A stretch of DNA of 64,000 bases, taken from contig NZ_FMBC01000025.1 of NCBI RefSeq assembly GCF_900094795.1, positions 1 through 64,000 of the forward strand, given 5' to 3'. Below, in pieces: positions 43,067-53,598 of this stretch. This stretch comes from Kosakonia oryziphila (GTDB taxonomy: Bacteria; Pseudomonadota; Gammaproteobacteria; Enterobacterales; Enterobacteriaceae). The translations under genes were made by a program, and so were the position numbers. The stretch's first letter is position 1, and every line of letters starts with the position of its first letter. The notes below the pieces were generated by a model. The model was given only the letters and a program-made list of their open reading frames with translations. It made no database searches and was not told the DNA's origin.

Positions 43067-44035
43067 TTGTTAAACTCATTTAAACTTTCGCTTCAATACA
43101 TTCTGCCTAAACTGTGGCTCACTCGCCTGGCGGGCTGGGGCGCAAGCAAACGTGCAGGCTGGCTGACCAAACTGGTTATCGATCTGTTCGTCAAATACTA
43201 CAAGGTTGATATGAAAGAAGCGCAGAAGCCGGACACCGCCAGCTACCGCACCTTTAATGATTTCTTTGTGCGACCGCTGCGTGACGACGTGCGCCCACTC
43301 AATACCGATCCGGACGTGCTGGTGATGCCCGCAGACGGCGTTATCAGCCAGCTTGGCACCATTGAGAATGACAAAATCCTGCAGGCCAAAGGTCACAACT
43401 ATAGTCTGGAGGCGCTGCTGGCAGGCAACTACCTGATGGCAGACCTGTTCCGCAACGGCAGCTTTGTCACCACCTATCTCTCACCGCGCGATTATCACCG
43501 TGTCCATATGCCGTGTAACGGCATCCTGCGCGAGATGATTTACGTGCCGGGTGATCTCTTCTCCGTTAACCATCTGACGGCGCAAAATGTCCCTAATCTC
43601 TTTGCCCGTAACGAACGCGTAATATGTCTGTTTGAGACCGAGTTCGGCCCGATGGCGCAAATCCTTGTCGGCGCGACCATTGTCGGCAGTATCGAAACCG
43701 TGTGGGCAGGCACCATCACGCCGCCGCGCGAAGGCATTATCAAACGCTGGACATGGCCTGCTGGCGACAGCGAAGGCGCTGTTGCGCTGCTGAAAGGCCA
43801 GGAAATGGGCCGCTTCAAACTCGGTTCGACCGTCATCAACCTGTTTGCGCCGGGCAAAGTGGCGCTGGCAGAGCAACTGCAAAGCCTGTCGGTAACCAAA
43901 ATTGGCCAGCCGCTGGCCGTTTCCACTGAGTCTTTCGCGCCAGTAGATGCCGAACCAGCACCACTGCCGGAAGCGGAAATCCAGGCAGAACACGACGCCA
44001 GCCCGCTGGTTGACGACCAAAAAGACCAGGGCTAA
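43067..44035 (+). CDS. psd: Phosphatidylserine decarboxylase proenzyme
   Basis: The 322-residue membrane-bound enzyme makes phosphatidylethanolamine. It cleaves itself within LGST ([10 protein letters not shown]) to create the pyruvoyl cofactor. Other motifs are [11 protein letters not shown] and [16 protein letters not shown]. The start is TTG at 43067 after CTGGAGG, as in E. coli. The C-terminal 30 residues ([16 protein letters not shown]) are variable and acidic. It is followed after 22 bases by mscM. Confidence 0.96.
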   Translation: MLNSFKLSLQYILPKLWLTRLAGWGASKRAGWLTKLVIDLFVKYYKVDMKEAQKPDTASYRTFNDFFVRPLRDDVRPLNTDPDVLVMPADGVISQLGTIENDKILQAKGHNYSLEALLAGNYLMADLFRNGSFVTTYLSPRDYHRVHMPCNGILREMIYVPGDLFSVNHLTAQNVPNLFARNERVICLFETEFGPMAQILVGATIVGSIETVWAGTITPPREGIIKRWTWPAGDSEGAVALLKGQEMGRFKLGSTVINLFAPGKVALAEQLQSLSVTKIGQPLAVSTESFAPVDAEPAPLPEAEIQAEHDASPLVDDQKDQG

Positions 44036-44057
44036 CCCCCGCACCATGGAGACTGAT

Positions 44058-47000
44058 GTGCGCCTGATTATCGTTTTTCTGATGGCCTGGTGCCTCAGCC
44101 TGGGAGCCGTTGCAGCAACGGCTCCCGATGCCCGACAAATCACCCAAGAACTGGAGCAGGTTAAGGCGGCGAAAAGCACGCCGGAGCAGGCAGAAACTAT
44201 CGAGGTGCTCCAGGCCGCACTCAACGCCCTTGAGGAACGCAAAGGTTCACTCGATCGCGCACAGCAATATCAACAAGTTATTGATAATTTCCCCAAACTT
44301 TCCCGTACCCTGCGCGCGCAGTTGGATAACCTGCGTGATGAACCCAAATCAGTTCCCGAGGGGATGAGCAGCGACGCGCTGAATCAGGAGATCCTGCAAG
44401 TCAGCAGCCAGTTGCTGGAAAAAACCCGCCTCGCTCAGCAAGAACAGGAACGCGCCAGAGAGATCAGCGACTCCCTAAGCCAGCTCCCGCAACAGCAGAC
44501 CGACGCGCGCCGACAGGTCACAGAAGTGGAACGCCGGCTCGGCACGCAAAATACCAACACACCATTAGCGCAGGCGCAAAACTTCGGCGCGCAGGCAGAA
44601 TCTGCGAAGTTAAAAGCGCTGGTTGATGAGCTGGATCTGGCACAACTTTCCGCCAATAACCGTCAGGAACTGGCGCGGATGCGCGCCGAACTGGCACAGA
44701 AACAGAGCCAGCAGCTGGATGCGTATCTACAAGCCTTGCGTAACCAACTCAACAGCCAGCGCCAGCGTGAAGCCGAACAGGCGCTGGAGAGCATTGAACT
44801 ACTGGCGGAAAACAGCGCCAATCTGCCCGTCGGTATCGTCGAGCAGTTCCGCATCAACCGTGAACTCTCGCAGGCGCTGAACCAACAGGCGCAGCGCATG
44901 GATCTAGTCGCATCCCAGCAGCGGCAGGCCTCCGGGCAGACTTTACAGGTTCGTCAGGCACTGAATACGCTGCGTGAGCAGTCTCAGTGGCTCGGTGCCT
45001 CAAATATACTGGGTGAAGCGCTGCGAGCGCAGGTTGCCCGTCTGCCGGAAATGCCAAAACCGCAGCAACTGGATACCGAGATGGCGCAACTGCGCGCCCA
45101 TCGAATGCACTATGAGGATTTGCTGAATAAGCAGCCGCAACTGCGACAAATCCGCCAGGCGGACGGCAAAGCACTTACCGCCGAGCAGAATCGTATTCTG
45201 GAAGCCCAGTTGCGTACGCAACGCGAGCTGCTGAATTCTTTGCTTCAGGGCGGCGATACGCTAATCCTCGAGCTCACCAAGCTGAAAGTAGCCAATAGCC
45301 AGCTCAAAGATGCGCTAAAAGAGGTACATGAAGCGACGCACCGCTATCTGTTCTGGACGGCAGATGTTAGTCCGTTAACCCTTGAATGGCCAATAGAGGT
45401 TGTGCAGGATCTGCGCCGTTTATTGTCGCTGGACACCCTCAGCCAGCTTGGCAAAGCCAGTATTATGATGCTGACCAGCAAAGAGACGCTCTTCCCGCTG
45501 TTTGCTGCGTTAGCGTTGGTGGGTTTCAGCATCTATTCACGTCGTCATTTTACCCGTTTTCTGGAGCGTTCAAGCGCCCGCGTCGGCAAGGTCACACAGG
45601 ATCACTTCTGGCTGACCATGCGCACCGTTTTCTGGTCGATTCTCGTCGCGTCACCGCTTCCGGTACTGTGGGCCACACTCGGTTACGGTTTGCAGGAAGC
45701 CTGGCCCTGGCCGCTGGCGGTCGCCATCGGTGATGGCGTTACGGCTACCGTGCCGCTGCTGTGGGTGGTGATGATTTGCGCTACCTTCGCCCGCCCAACA
45801 GGCCTGTTTGTCGTCCACTTTGGCTGGCCGCGCAACCTCGTTGCGCGCGGCATGCGTTACTACCTGATGAGTATTGGCTTTATCGTACCGCTGATCATGG
45901 CGCTGATTATGTTCGATAACCTCAACGATCGAGAATTCTCCGGCTCACTCGGGCGACTGTGCTTTATCCTGATCTGCGGCGCGCTTGCGCTGGTGACACT
46001 GAGCCTGAAACGCGCCGGGATCCCGCTTTATGTCGACAAAAGTGGCAGCGCCAATAATTTACCGAATCATCTGTTGTGGAATTTGCTGCTGTGCGCGCCA
46101 CTGACAGCTATTCTCGCCGCAGCAGTCGGCTATCTGGCCACGTCGCAGGCGCTGCTGGCGCGTCTGGAAACCTCAGTCGCCATTTGGTTCGCCCTGCTGG
46201 TGGTCTACCATATTATCCGCCGCTGGATGCTGATTCAGCGCCGTCGCCTGGCGTTTGAACGTGCACGCCATCGCCGTGCGGAAATCCTCGCACAGCGTGC
46301 GCGGGGCGAGGAAGATGTGCCGCATCACTCCAGCACCGAAAGCGCAGCAGATATCGATGAACCGGAAGTCGATCTGGATGCAATCAGCGTCCAGTCGCTA
46401 CGGCTGGTGCGGTCAATTCTGATGTTGATTGCGCTACTGTCTGTCATCGTACTGTGGTCAGAGATCCATTCCGCTTTTGGTTTTCTGGAAAATATTCCGC
46501 TATGGGATGTCACTTCGACGGTGCAGGGAGTAGAAAGCCTGGAGCCAATTACGCTCGGCGCGGTGCTGATCGCTATTCTCGTGTTTATCATTACCACGCA
46601 ATTGGTGCGTAACCTTCCGGCATTACTGGAACTGGCGCTGCTGCAACATCTGGATCTGGCACCCGGCACCGGTTATGCCATTACCACTATCACAAAATAT
46701 TTGCTGATGCTGTTCGGTGGGCTGGTCGGCTTCTCAATGATCGGCATCGAATGGGCCAAGTTGCAATGGCTGGTCGCCGCGTTGGGTGTCGGTCTCGGCT
46801 TTGGCCTACAGGAGATTTTCGCCAACTTTATCTCTGGCCTGATCATTTTGTTTGAGAAGCCGATCCGCATTGGCGATACCGTAACAATCCGCGATCTGAC
46901 GGGCAGCGTGACAAAAATCAACACTCGCGCCACCACCATCAGCGACTGGGATCGTAAAGAGATCATCGTGCCGAACAAGGCGTTTATTACCGAGCAGTTT

Positions 47001-47390
47001 ATTAACTGGTCGCTCTCCGATTCCGTCACGCGTGTGGTTTTAACCGTGCCCGCGCCAGCAGACGCCAACAGTGAAGAGGTGACGCAGATCCTCTATACCG
47101 CAGCCGAACGCTGCTCTTTTGTAATTGATAATCCAGCGCCGGAAGTGTTCCTGGTCGATCTGCAACAAGGTATTCAACTGTTTGAGCTGCGCATCTATGC
47201 CGCTGAGATGGGGCATCGTATGCCACTACGCCACGAACTCCACCAGCTGATTCTGGCGGGCTTTCGCGAACACGGTATCGATTTACCGTTCCCGCCATTC
47301 CAGATGCGGCTGGAGAGTCTTGACGGAAAACGCACTGCGCGAACGTTGACTTCAGCAGGCAAAGGCAACCGCCCGGCGGGAAGTTTGTAA
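44058..47390 (+). CDS. mscM: Miniconductance mechanosensitive channel MscM
   Basis: The 1110-residue MscS-family channel has a signal peptide (VRLIIVFLMAWCLSLGAVAA with GTG read as Met). A large periplasmic coiled-coil region follows (residues about 25-470, many EQAL/QQQ heptads), then about eleven membrane segments. The MscS pore and beta domain read LGVGLGFGLQEIFANFISGL, PIRIGDTVTIRDLTGSVTKI and VPNKAFITEQFINWS. I chose the GTG at 44058, preceded by GGAG. It is in an operon with psd. Confidence 0.95.
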   Translation: MRLIIVFLMAWCLSLGAVAATAPDARQITQELEQVKAAKSTPEQAETIEVLQAALNALEERKGSLDRAQQYQQVIDNFPKLSRTLRAQLDNLRDEPKSVPEGMSSDALNQEILQVSSQLLEKTRLAQQEQERAREISDSLSQLPQQQTDARRQVTEVERRLGTQNTNTPLAQAQNFGAQAESAKLKALVDELDLAQLSANNRQELARMRAELAQKQSQQLDAYLQALRNQLNSQRQREAEQALESIELLAENSANLPVGIVEQFRINRELSQALNQQAQRMDLVASQQRQASGQTLQVRQALNTLREQSQWLGASNILGEALRAQVARLPEMPKPQQLDTEMAQLRAHRMHYEDLLNKQPQLRQIRQADGKALTAEQNRILEAQLRTQRELLNSLLQGGDTLILELTKLKVANSQLKDALKEVHEATHRYLFWTADVSPLTLEWPIEVVQDLRRLLSLDTLSQLGKASIMMLTSKETLFPLFAALALVGFSIYSRRHFTRFLERSSARVGKVTQDHFWLTMRTVFWSILVASPLPVLWATLGYGLQEAWPWPLAVAIGDGVTATVPLLWVVMICATFARPTGLFVVHFGWPRNLVARGMRYYLMSIGFIVPLIMALIMFDNLNDREFSGSLGRLCFILICGALALVTLSLKRAGIPLYVDKSGSANNLPNHLLWNLLLCAPLTAILAAAVGYLATSQALLARLETSVAIWFALLVVYHIIRRWMLIQRRRLAFERARHRRAEILAQRARGEEDVPHHSSTESAADIDEPEVDLDAISVQSLRLVRSILMLIALLSVIVLWSEIHSAFGFLENIPLWDVTSTVQGVESLEPITLGAVLIAILVFIITTQLVRNLPALLELALLQHLDLAPGTGYAITTITKYLLMLFGGLVGFSMIGIEWAKLQWLVAALGVGLGFGLQEIFANFISGLIILFEKPIRIGDTVTIRDLTGSVTKINTRATTISDWDRKEIIVPNKAFITEQFINWSLSDSVTRVVLTVPAPADANSEEVTQILYTAAERCSFVIDNPAPEVFLVDLQQGIQLFELRIYAAEMGHRMPLRHELHQLILAGFREHGIDLPFPPFQMRLESLDGKRTARTLTSAGKGNRPAGSL

Positions 47391-47396
47391 GGCAAC

Positions 47397-47422
47397 AAAA
47401 AAGGCGCCTCGGCGCCTTTTTT
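47397..47422. terminator. Bidirectional terminator between mscM and epmA
   Basis: AAAAAAGGCGCC and GGCGCCTTTTTT form a strong stem with a two-base spacer. Both strands read into a T run, which suits the two convergent genes. Confidence 0.9.
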
Positions 47423-47442
47423 CATGTTACTGCATCGGCTTA

Positions 47443-48420
47443 TTACGCCCGGTCAACGGTAAATGCAATAACTTCAGCCAGACTTTCCGCCTGCAATGCC
47501 AGCATTACCAAACGATCAACGCCCAATGCCACGCCGGAACAATCCGGCAGACCGGCTTTCAACGCTTCCAGCAAATTATTGTCCACCGGCTGCTGTGGCA
47601 GACCGCGCGCCGCGCGCTTGCGGTTATCCTGCTCAAAACGCTGCTGCTGCTCGCGGGCGTCAGTCAGCTCATGGAAACCATTTGCCAGCTCAATCCCTTT
47701 GAAATAGACCTCAAAACGCTCCGCCACGCGGTGATCTTCGGTACTGATCTGCGCCAACGCGGCCTGACTTGCCGGGAAGTGGTACACGAAAGCCGGACGA
47801 TCTTTGCCGATATGTGGCTCAACGCCCATGGCGAACAGCAGTTGTAGCAACGTATCGCGGTCTTCTTCTGTCTCCGCGATATTACTCAGATCGAGTTTTG
47901 CCGCCACTTCGCGCAGCTGTGCTTTATCAGCAGAGAGCGGATCAACTTCCAGATAACGCTGAAACGCCTGCTGGTAAGAGAGCGATTCCGCTGCCGGGCA
48001 CTCCAGCACCTGTTGCAATAAATCGTCCACCTCATTCATCAGACGGTACATGTCATAATGCGGACGATACCACTCTAGCATAGTGAATTCAGGATTGTGA
48101 TGACGGCCCATCTCCTCATTACGGAAGCTTCGGCACAACTGGAATACCGGGCCACAGCCCGCCGCCAGCAGACGCTTCATATGGTATTCCGGGCTGGTCA
48201 TCAGGTAGAGATTGATCCCCTGGGAATGGCCGGGGCCAACAAAACGGGTTTCAAACGGAAACAGATGAACGTCCGTTACCGTTGCCTGGCTCATACAGGG
48301 CGTTTCCACCTCAAGTACGCCGCGATCGGCGAAGAAATGCCGAATTTCCGCCATGATTGCCGCGCGTTTTAATAAATTGGGGATGGATGCGCTCGGCTGC
48401 CAGGTGGCCGTTTCGCTCAT
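47443..48420 (-). CDS. epmA: EF-P--(R)-beta-lysine ligase EpmA
   Basis: The 325-residue paralogue of the class II lysyl-tRNA synthetase core attaches (R)-beta-lysine to Lys34 of EF-P. It starts [20 protein letters not shown] and has the class II motifs [20 protein letters not shown] (motif 2) and [14 protein letters not shown] (motif 3). It lacks the tRNA anticodon-binding domain. The substrate protein (efp) and the aminomutase (epmB) are also in this window. E. coli yjeM, yjeN and yjeO, normally between epmA and mscM, are absent. Confidence 0.96.
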   Translation of the reverse strand: MSETATWQPSASIPNLLKRAAIMAEIRHFFADRGVLEVETPCMSQATVTDVHLFPFETRFVGPGHSQGINLYLMTSPEYHMKRLLAAGCGPVFQLCRSFRNEEMGRHHNPEFTMLEWYRPHYDMYRLMNEVDDLLQQVLECPAAESLSYQQAFQRYLEVDPLSADKAQLREVAAKLDLSNIAETEEDRDTLLQLLFAMGVEPHIGKDRPAFVYHFPASQAALAQISTEDHRVAERFEVYFKGIELANGFHELTDAREQQQRFEQDNRKRAARGLPQQPVDNNLLEALKAGLPDCSGVALGVDRLVMLALQAESLAEVIAFTVDRA

Positions 48421-48586
48421 GGTACGTTCTCCGAATTCAAACAAGGGCACGAAGTCTACCCGCATCGATCCGCAGAGACAAATTTTGCGCAAAAAAATTT
48501 CATTTATCGCGTCTATAAACAAAGAGGAAGTAATCAAGGATGATATTTATCAATATGAATGATGCATTATCTTAAAGAAGAGCAAA

Positions 48587-48608
48587 AAAATCGAACGCAT
48601 CAAATTTC
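48587..48608 (+). promoter_or_regulatory. Candidate FNR site upstream of frdA
   Basis: TCGAACGCATCAAATTT lies 120 bases before the frdA start codon. It aligns with the known E. coli frdA FNR site (TCGATCTCGTCAAATTT), differing at three internal positions; the second half is a better ATCAA match here. FNR activates frd under anaerobiosis. Confidence 0.6.
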
Positions 48609-48726
48609 CCTTGGATCTCTGCGGTTATACTGCACCTTACCCAAAAAGGAGCAGTGGAACATATTCGCAACTGCCTTAAGCAGTCTGACTTGTCGTTGCG
48701 GAACAACAATAATCTGGAGGAATGTC

Positions 48727-50517
48727 GTGCAAACCTTTCAAGCCGATATCGCTGTGATAGGCGCAGGCGGAGCGGGATTACGCACCGCAATCGCGGCGGC
48801 GCAAGCCAACCCGAACGCCAAAATCGCATTGATTTCAAAAGTTTATCCAATGCGCAGCCACACGGTTGCCGCAGAAGGCGGTTCTGCCGCCGTCGCCCAG
48901 GATCATGACAGCTTCGAATACCATTTCCACGATACCGTTGCTGGCGGTGACTGGCTTTGCGAACAGGATGTCGTTGATTATTTTGTGCATCATTGCCCGA
49001 CAGAAATGACCCAACTTGAACAGTGGGGCTGTCCATGGAGCCGTCGCCCCGATGGTTCGGTCAACGTGCGCCGTTTCGGTGGGATGAAAATAGAACGAAC
49101 CTGGTTCGCCGCCGATAAAACCGGCTTCCATATGCTGCATACCCTGTTTCAAACCTCCCTTCAGTTCCCACAAATCCAACGCTTCGACGAACATTTCGTG
49201 CTGGATATCCTTGTGGATGACAACCATGTCCGTGGGCTGGTCGCCATGAATATGATGGAAGGCACGCTAGTGCAGATTCGCGCCAATGCTGTGGTGATGG
49301 CAACGGGCGGCGCTGGCCGCGTTTACCGCTACAACACCAATGGCGGCATTGTCACCGGCGACGGCATGGGCATGGCGCTGTCACACGGCGTTCCGCTGCG
49401 CGACATGGAGTTCGTGCAGTACCATCCAACCGGCCTTCCGGGTTCCGGCATTCTGATGACAGAAGGTTGCCGTGGTGAAGGCGGCATTCTGGTGAACAAA
49501 AACGGCTACCGTTATTTGCAGGATTACGGTATGGGGCCGGAAACGCCGTTGGGCGAGCCGAAGAACAAATATATGGAACTCGGCCCGCGCGACAAAGTGT
49601 CGCAAGCGTTCTGGCATGAGTGGCGTAAAGGCAACACCATCTCTACCCCGCGCGGTGATGTGGTCTACCTCGACCTGCGTCATCTCGGTGCGAAAAAAAT
49701 CAGCGAGCGTCTGCCGTTTATCTGCGAACTGGCGAAAGCTTATGTTGGCGTCGATCCGATCAAAGAGCCGATTCCGGTACGCCCGACGGCCCACTACACC
49801 ATGGGCGGTATCGAAACCGACCAAAACTGCGAATCCCGCATCTCCGGGCTGTTTGCTGTGGGTGAATGCTCGTCGGTCGGCCTGCACGGTGCCAACCGTC
49901 TCGGCTCGAACTCGCTGGCGGAGCTGGTGGTATTTGGCCGCCTTGCCGGTGAACGCGCCATTGAACGTTCGGCCAGCGCAAGCAAGGCCAACGACGATGC
50001 GTTAAACGCGCAGGCAGCAGATGTCGAGCAGCGACTGAAAGCGCTGGTCAATCAGGATGGTACCGAAAGCTGGGCGAAAATCCGCGACGAAATGGGCGAA
50101 TCCATGGAAGAAGGCTGCGGGATCTACCGTACGCCGGAATTGATGCAGAAAACCGTGGATAAGCTGGCCGAGCTGCAAGAGCGCTTCAAACGCGTGCGCA
50201 TTACCGATACTTCCAGCGTCTTCAACACCGATCTGCTCTACACCATCGAACTGGGACACGGACTGAACGTGGCCGAATGTATGGCGCACTCGGCGCTGGC
50301 GCGTAAAGAATCCCGCGGGGCGCATCAGCGCCTGGATGAGGGATGTACTGAGCGCGATGACGTCAACTTCCTCAAGCACACGCTGGCTTTCCGCGATGCC
50401 GACGGCGCAACCCGACTGGAATACAGCGACGTGAAGATCACTACGCTGCCACCGGCGAAACGCGTATACGGTGCAGAAGCTGAATCGTCTGAGAAGAAGG
50501 AGACGAACAATGTCTGA
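48727..50517 (+). CDS. frdA: Fumarate reductase flavoprotein subunit
   Basis: The 596-residue subunit reduces fumarate to succinate in anaerobic respiration. It starts with GTG at 48727 ([20 protein letters not shown], the FAD fold) after CTGGAGG. H45 in [14 protein letters not shown] is the covalent FAD attachment residue. [20 protein letters not shown] and [10 protein letters not shown] are substrate-site segments. Slightly shorter than E. coli FrdA (602) at the C-terminus. Confidence 0.97.
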   Translation: MQTFQADIAVIGAGGAGLRTAIAAAQANPNAKIALISKVYPMRSHTVAAEGGSAAVAQDHDSFEYHFHDTVAGGDWLCEQDVVDYFVHHCPTEMTQLEQWGCPWSRRPDGSVNVRRFGGMKIERTWFAADKTGFHMLHTLFQTSLQFPQIQRFDEHFVLDILVDDNHVRGLVAMNMMEGTLVQIRANAVVMATGGAGRVYRYNTNGGIVTGDGMGMALSHGVPLRDMEFVQYHPTGLPGSGILMTEGCRGEGGILVNKNGYRYLQDYGMGPETPLGEPKNKYMELGPRDKVSQAFWHEWRKGNTISTPRGDVVYLDLRHLGAKKISERLPFICELAKAYVGVDPIKEPIPVRPTAHYTMGGIETDQNCESRISGLFAVGECSSVGLHGANRLGSNSLAELVVFGRLAGERAIERSASASKANDDALNAQAADVEQRLKALVNQDGTESWAKIRDEMGESMEEGCGIYRTPELMQKTVDKLAELQERFKRVRITDTSSVFNTDLLYTIELGHGLNVAECMAHSALARKESRGAHQRLDEGCTERDDVNFLKHTLAFRDADGATRLEYSDVKITTLPPAKRVYGAEAESSEKKETNNV

Positions 50518-51244
50518 GATGAAGAATCTGAAAGTGGAGGTGGTGCGTTACAACCCTGAAGTGGACGATGCGCCTCACAGTGCCTTCTATGACGTGCCTT
50601 ACGATGAAGCCACTTCTCTGCTCGACGCGCTGAACTATATCAAAGATAACCTTGCGCCGGATCTGAGCTACCGCTGGTCGTGCCGTATGGCGATTTGCGG
50701 CTCCTGCGGCATGATGGTCAACAAAGTTCCGAAACTGGCGTGTAAAACCTTTCTGCGCGATTACGAGAAAGGCCTGAGAGTCGAGGCGCTGGCGAACTTC
50801 CCGGTTGAGCGCGATCTGGTGGTCGATATGACCCACTTTATCGAAAGTCTCGAAGCGATTAAGCCTTACATCATCGGTAATACGCGCACGCCGGATCAGG
50901 GACCAGGCAAGCAAACCCCGGCGCAGATGGCGAAGTACCATCAGTTCTCCGGCTGCATTAACTGCGGCCTGTGCTACGCTGCCTGCCCACAGTTTGGTCT
51001 GAATCCTGAGTTCATCGGCCCGGCGGCGATTACGCTGGCGCATCGCTATAACCTTGATAGCCGCGATAACGGCAAAAAAGAGCGCATGGGGCAACTCAAC
51101 AGCCAGAACGGCGTGTGGAGCTGTACGTTTGTCGGCTACTGTTCGGAGGTGTGCCCGAAACATGTCGATCCGGCTGCGGCCATTCAGCAGGGCAAGGTGG
51201 AAAGTTCGAAAGACTTTCTTATCGCCACCCTGAAACCACGCTAA
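50510..51244 (+). CDS. frdB: Fumarate reductase iron-sulfur subunit
   Basis: The 244-residue subunit carries three clusters. The plant-type ferredoxin site [14 protein letters not shown] binds [2Fe-2S]; [12 protein letters not shown] and [11 protein letters not shown] bind [4Fe-4S] and [3Fe-4S]. It passes electrons from menaquinol to FrdA. It overlaps frdA by eight bases. Confidence 0.97.
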   Translation: MSEMKNLKVEVVRYNPEVDDAPHSAFYDVPYDEATSLLDALNYIKDNLAPDLSYRWSCRMAICGSCGMMVNKVPKLACKTFLRDYEKGLRVEALANFPVERDLVVDMTHFIESLEAIKPYIIGNTRTPDQGPGKQTPAQMAKYHQFSGCINCGLCYAACPQFGLNPEFIGPAAITLAHRYNLDSRDNGKKERMGQLNSQNGVWSCTFVGYCSEVCPKHVDPAAAIQQGKVESSKDFLIATLKPR

Positions 51245-51254
51245 GGAGTGCATT

Positions 51255-51650
51255 ATGACGACTAAACGTAAAGCCTGGGTTCGTCCCATGCCGTCAAGCT
51301 GGTGGAAAACTCTACCGTTTTATCGCTTCTACATGCTGCGTGAAGGAACGGCGGTACCTGCGGTCTGGTTCAGTCTCGAACTGATCTTTGGTCTGTTTGC
51401 GTTAAAACACGGGCCGCAAAGCTGGGAAGGATTTGTGCACTTTCTGCAAAACCCGATTGTGCTGCTCATCAATCTGGTGACGCTCGCCGCCGCGCTGCTG
51501 CATACCAAAACCTGGTTTGATCTGGCACCAAAAGCGCAGCTTATCATCGTAAAAGGCGAAAAAATGGGGCCAGAGCCGGTAGTGAAAGGGCTTTGGGTGG
51601 TGACTGCGGTAGTCACTGTGGTGGTGCTGTTTGTGGCTCTTTTCTGGTAA
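51255..51650 (+). CDS. frdC: Fumarate reductase membrane anchor FrdC
   Basis: The 131-residue protein has three hydrophobic helices and starts [20 protein letters not shown]. It contains [20 protein letters not shown] with the Glu near the quinol site. It anchors FrdAB and binds menaquinol with FrdD. Confidence 0.97.
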   Translation: MTTKRKAWVRPMPSSWWKTLPFYRFYMLREGTAVPAVWFSLELIFGLFALKHGPQSWEGFVHFLQNPIVLLINLVTLAAALLHTKTWFDLAPKAQLIIVKGEKMGPEPVVKGLWVVTAVVTVVVLFVALFW

Positions 51651-51660
51651 GGAGGCCAAC

Positions 51661-52020
51661 GTGATTAACCCGAATCCAAAACGTTCTGACGAACCCGTAT
51701 TCTGGGGTTTGTTCGGCGCAGGTGGTATGTGGAGCGCCATTGTCGCACCGGTTATCGTGCTGCTGGTCGGCATTCTGCTGCCGCTGAGCCTCTACCCTGG
51801 CGAAGCGCTGGGCTATGAACGCGTACTGGCGTTTGCGCAAAGCTTCATTGGCCGCGCGTTCCTCTTTTTGATGATTGTCCTGCCGGTGTGGTGCGGTCTG
51901 CACCGTATCCACCATATGATGCATGATTTGAAAATTCACGTACCTAACGGTAAATGGGTGTTCTATGGTCTTGCGGCGATTCTGACTGTAGTTACACTGA
52001 TCGGCGTCATCTTTATTTAA
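51661..52020 (+). CDS. frdD: Fumarate reductase membrane anchor FrdD
   Basis: The 119-residue protein has three membrane helices. It starts with GTG at 51661 ([20 protein letters not shown]) after AAGGAGG. LCHRIHH-like [15 protein letters not shown] is the conserved loop. It is the last frd gene and is followed by a strong hairpin. Confidence 0.96.
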   Translation: MINPNPKRSDEPVFWGLFGAGGMWSAIVAPVIVLLVGILLPLSLYPGEALGYERVLAFAQSFIGRAFLFLMIVLPVWCGLHRIHHMMHDLKIHVPNGKWVFYGLAAILTVVTLIGVIFI

Positions 52021-52026
52021 TACCTG

Positions 52027-52054
52027 TTGCTCTCCTGCGTAAGCGGGAGAGCAA
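52027..52054 (+). terminator. frd operon terminator (ampC attenuator in E. coli)
   Basis: TTGCTCTCCTGC and GCGGGAGAGCAA pair through 12 positions with one G-T, with a four-base loop and an AT tail, seven bases beyond frdD. In E. coli the same hairpin doubles as the attenuator of ampC, which is missing here. Confidence 0.75.
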
Positions 52055-52111
52055 ATTTCCAGCCAGTGCTTATACCCTACGAAACGATCTGGAAGGAAAA
52101 ATCCCATACGC

Positions 52112-52360
52112 ATGTTGCGGATGATCGCCACGCGTACCGCTACACTACTGCTCTTCGCCTGTCGTTCTCCTACCCCACCAGATGGGGTCACCGTGGCGCA
52201 AAACTTCAATACCCAACGTTTTCTCGGAAGATGGCACGAAATCGCCCGTCTGGACCACCACCCCGAAAGCGTCCTGGAGAAAATCTCCGCCACCTACAAT
52301 TTGCGCAACGAGGCGGGCTGACAGTGATAAAACGCAGCTATGCAAGGTTTTGCTGTTGCA
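52112..52360 (+). pseudogene. blc: Outer-membrane lipocalin Blc, truncated and frameshifted
   Basis: The frame starts MLRMIATRTATLLLFACRSP, a lipoprotein signal with lipobox LFAC and the SPTPP of E. coli Blc. It continues GVTVAQNFNTQRFLGRWHEI then ARLDHHPESVLEKISATYNL, clear lipocalin N-terminus. After LRNEAG it stops; a one-base shift restores LTVIKRSY, matching LNVINKGY of E. coli, after which homology ends. About 100 C-terminal residues are gone, so no barrel can form. It lies next to the site where ampC is missing, suggesting one deletion event. Confidence 0.85.
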
Positions 52361-52386
52361 AAACTACTCTGGATTAATCAATCTTT

Positions 52387-52704
52387 CTAATGCGTACTGA
52401 GCTTTAACCCAACGATTCCGGCAACAATCAGGCACAGACTAAGAATACGCGCCAGGCTTGCGGATTCGCCAAGCAACACAATCCCTGCAACCGCAGCGCC
52501 CACCGCGCCGATCCCGGTCCAGATAGCATAGGCAGTACCAACCGGCAGGGTTTTCATTGCCCATGAGAGTAGCACAACACTGGCGATCATTGCTGCAACG
52601 GTGATGGTACTGGGCGTCAGGCGCGTAAAGCCATGGGTGTATTTCAGGCCGACAGCCCAAACCACTTCAAGAAGACCGGCGATAAGAAGAATTAACCAGG
52701 ACAT
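52387..52704 (-). CDS. gdx: Guanidinium exporter (SugE/Gdx), SMR family
   Basis: The 105-residue protein has four membrane helices and works as an antiparallel dimer. E13 in [20 protein letters not shown] is the coupling residue, and [20 protein letters not shown] is the SMR signature in the Gdx form. It exports guanidinium in exchange for protons. The guanidine-II riboswitch directly upstream confirms the substrate class. Older name sugE. Confidence 0.96.
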   Translation of the reverse strand: MSWLILLIAGLLEVVWAVGLKYTHGFTRLTPSTITVAAMIASVVLLSWAMKTLPVGTAYAIWTGIGAVGAAVAGIVLLGESASLARILSLCLIVAGIVGLKLSTH

Positions 52705-52719
52705 GATTGGCTCCTATGT

Positions 52720-52760
52720 GGGGCCGTCCCCGAAAAAGTGAAATTGACAGGTCGTCCCGC
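52720..52760 (-). promoter_or_regulatory. Guanidine-II (mini-ykkC) riboswitch of gdx
   Basis: On the mRNA strand there are two small hairpins with ACGR loops: CGGG-ACGA-CCTG (52748-52759) and GGGG-ACGG-CCCC (52720-52731), separated by 16 bases. This is the defining layout of the mini-ykkC class. The second hairpin ends five bases before the AGGAG ribosome-binding site of gdx, so guanidine binding should free translation. Confidence 0.88.
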
Positions 52761-52936
52761 CAGAGATGTGAAGAGAGGCAAATTCTGCCCACTACAGTTT
52801 AAAATTTCAACTTGATTGTGCTTGCGGATATTAAGCAAGTTAAAGCAAGAAATAGCCACTGTTCGCTGCGGAATTCCAGCATTTACCCACCTTATGTACC
52901 CCCTATGATGAATCACTTTCCTGAATACAGGAAGCT

Positions 52937-53569
52937 ATGCGCCACCCTCTGACTGTGAAGAAAAATATGTTCAAAATTCTCGTGATTGACCGTTGTTACT
53001 TCACCCGTATTGGGGTGGAATCCTGGCTCAATCAACCCGATTTGTTCCCCGCCTCGTTCCTCGTCACCGGGTTGCATAATTTAATGCTGGCGAAAGAACA
53101 TATTGTGCAGTGGCAACCCGATCTGGTGATTGCCAACCTTCATAGTTTCAGGAATGAAATTCATCATATTCAACAGCTTGCTTCATTATTTTCCGTCTGC
53201 GGCGATTCAAACCAAGTGCTGCTGCTGGAATCGGGTATCGATGCGCAACTTTCCGGGTTCTATATGCAACTTAAAATTCGCGCAACGATGCTAAAAACAG
53301 AACCGCTGGATAAACTGGCGAAACTTATTGATGACATTGTACTGGCATGTCCGGCGCATTCAATTGCACAGATGGCGACACCGCTACTGACCAAACAGGA
53401 AGAGAAAGTGCTCACACTATGGATGGAAGGGAAAAGTAACCAAAGCATCGCCGCCGGGCTAAGTATTAACGGCAAAACCGTTTATACCTACAAGCGTAAT
53501 ATTCGCATGAAACTCGGGATGGGGAATCGGTTTACGCCGTTCCTTTCACTGCCGGAAAATTCAAATTAG
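52937..53569 (+). CDS. ecnR: LuxR-type regulator of the entericidin locus (EcnR)
   Basis: The 210-residue product has an N-terminal receiver-like region (FKILVIDRCYFTRIGVESWL) that lacks the full set of phosphorylation residues. The C-terminal LuxR-type helix-turn-helix reads TKQEEKVLTLWMEGKSNQSI then AAGLSINGKTVYTYKRNIRM. It is adjacent to and convergent with ecnB. An ecnR gene at the entericidin locus is known in Citrobacter and Salmonella but not E. coli, which supports the name. The start at 52937 follows AGGAAG; 52967 is an alternative. Confidence 0.8.
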   Translation: MRHPLTVKKNMFKILVIDRCYFTRIGVESWLNQPDLFPASFLVTGLHNLMLAKEHIVQWQPDLVIANLHSFRNEIHHIQQLASLFSVCGDSNQVLLLESGIDAQLSGFYMQLKIRATMLKTEPLDKLAKLIDDIVLACPAHSIAQMATPLLTKQEEKVLTLWMEGKSNQSIAAGLSINGKTVYTYKRNIRMKLGMGNRFTPFLSLPENSN

Positions 53570-53570
53570 C

Positions 53571-53590
53571 GGTACGGCATATGCCGTACC
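53571..53590. terminator. Perfect palindrome between ecnR and ecnB
   Basis: GGTACGGCATATGCCGTACC is a 20-bp perfect palindrome in the 29 bases between the two convergent stop codons. It can form a hairpin with a four-base loop on either strand. No T run is present, so it is a weak or factor-assisted terminator. Confidence 0.6.
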
Positions 53591-53598
53591 GGCAAGGA

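Noticed and set aside
48559-48726. Longer frdA start at 48559
   Set aside because: Would include the FNR and promoter region; the GTG at 48727 has a strong ribosome-binding site and equals the E. coli start.
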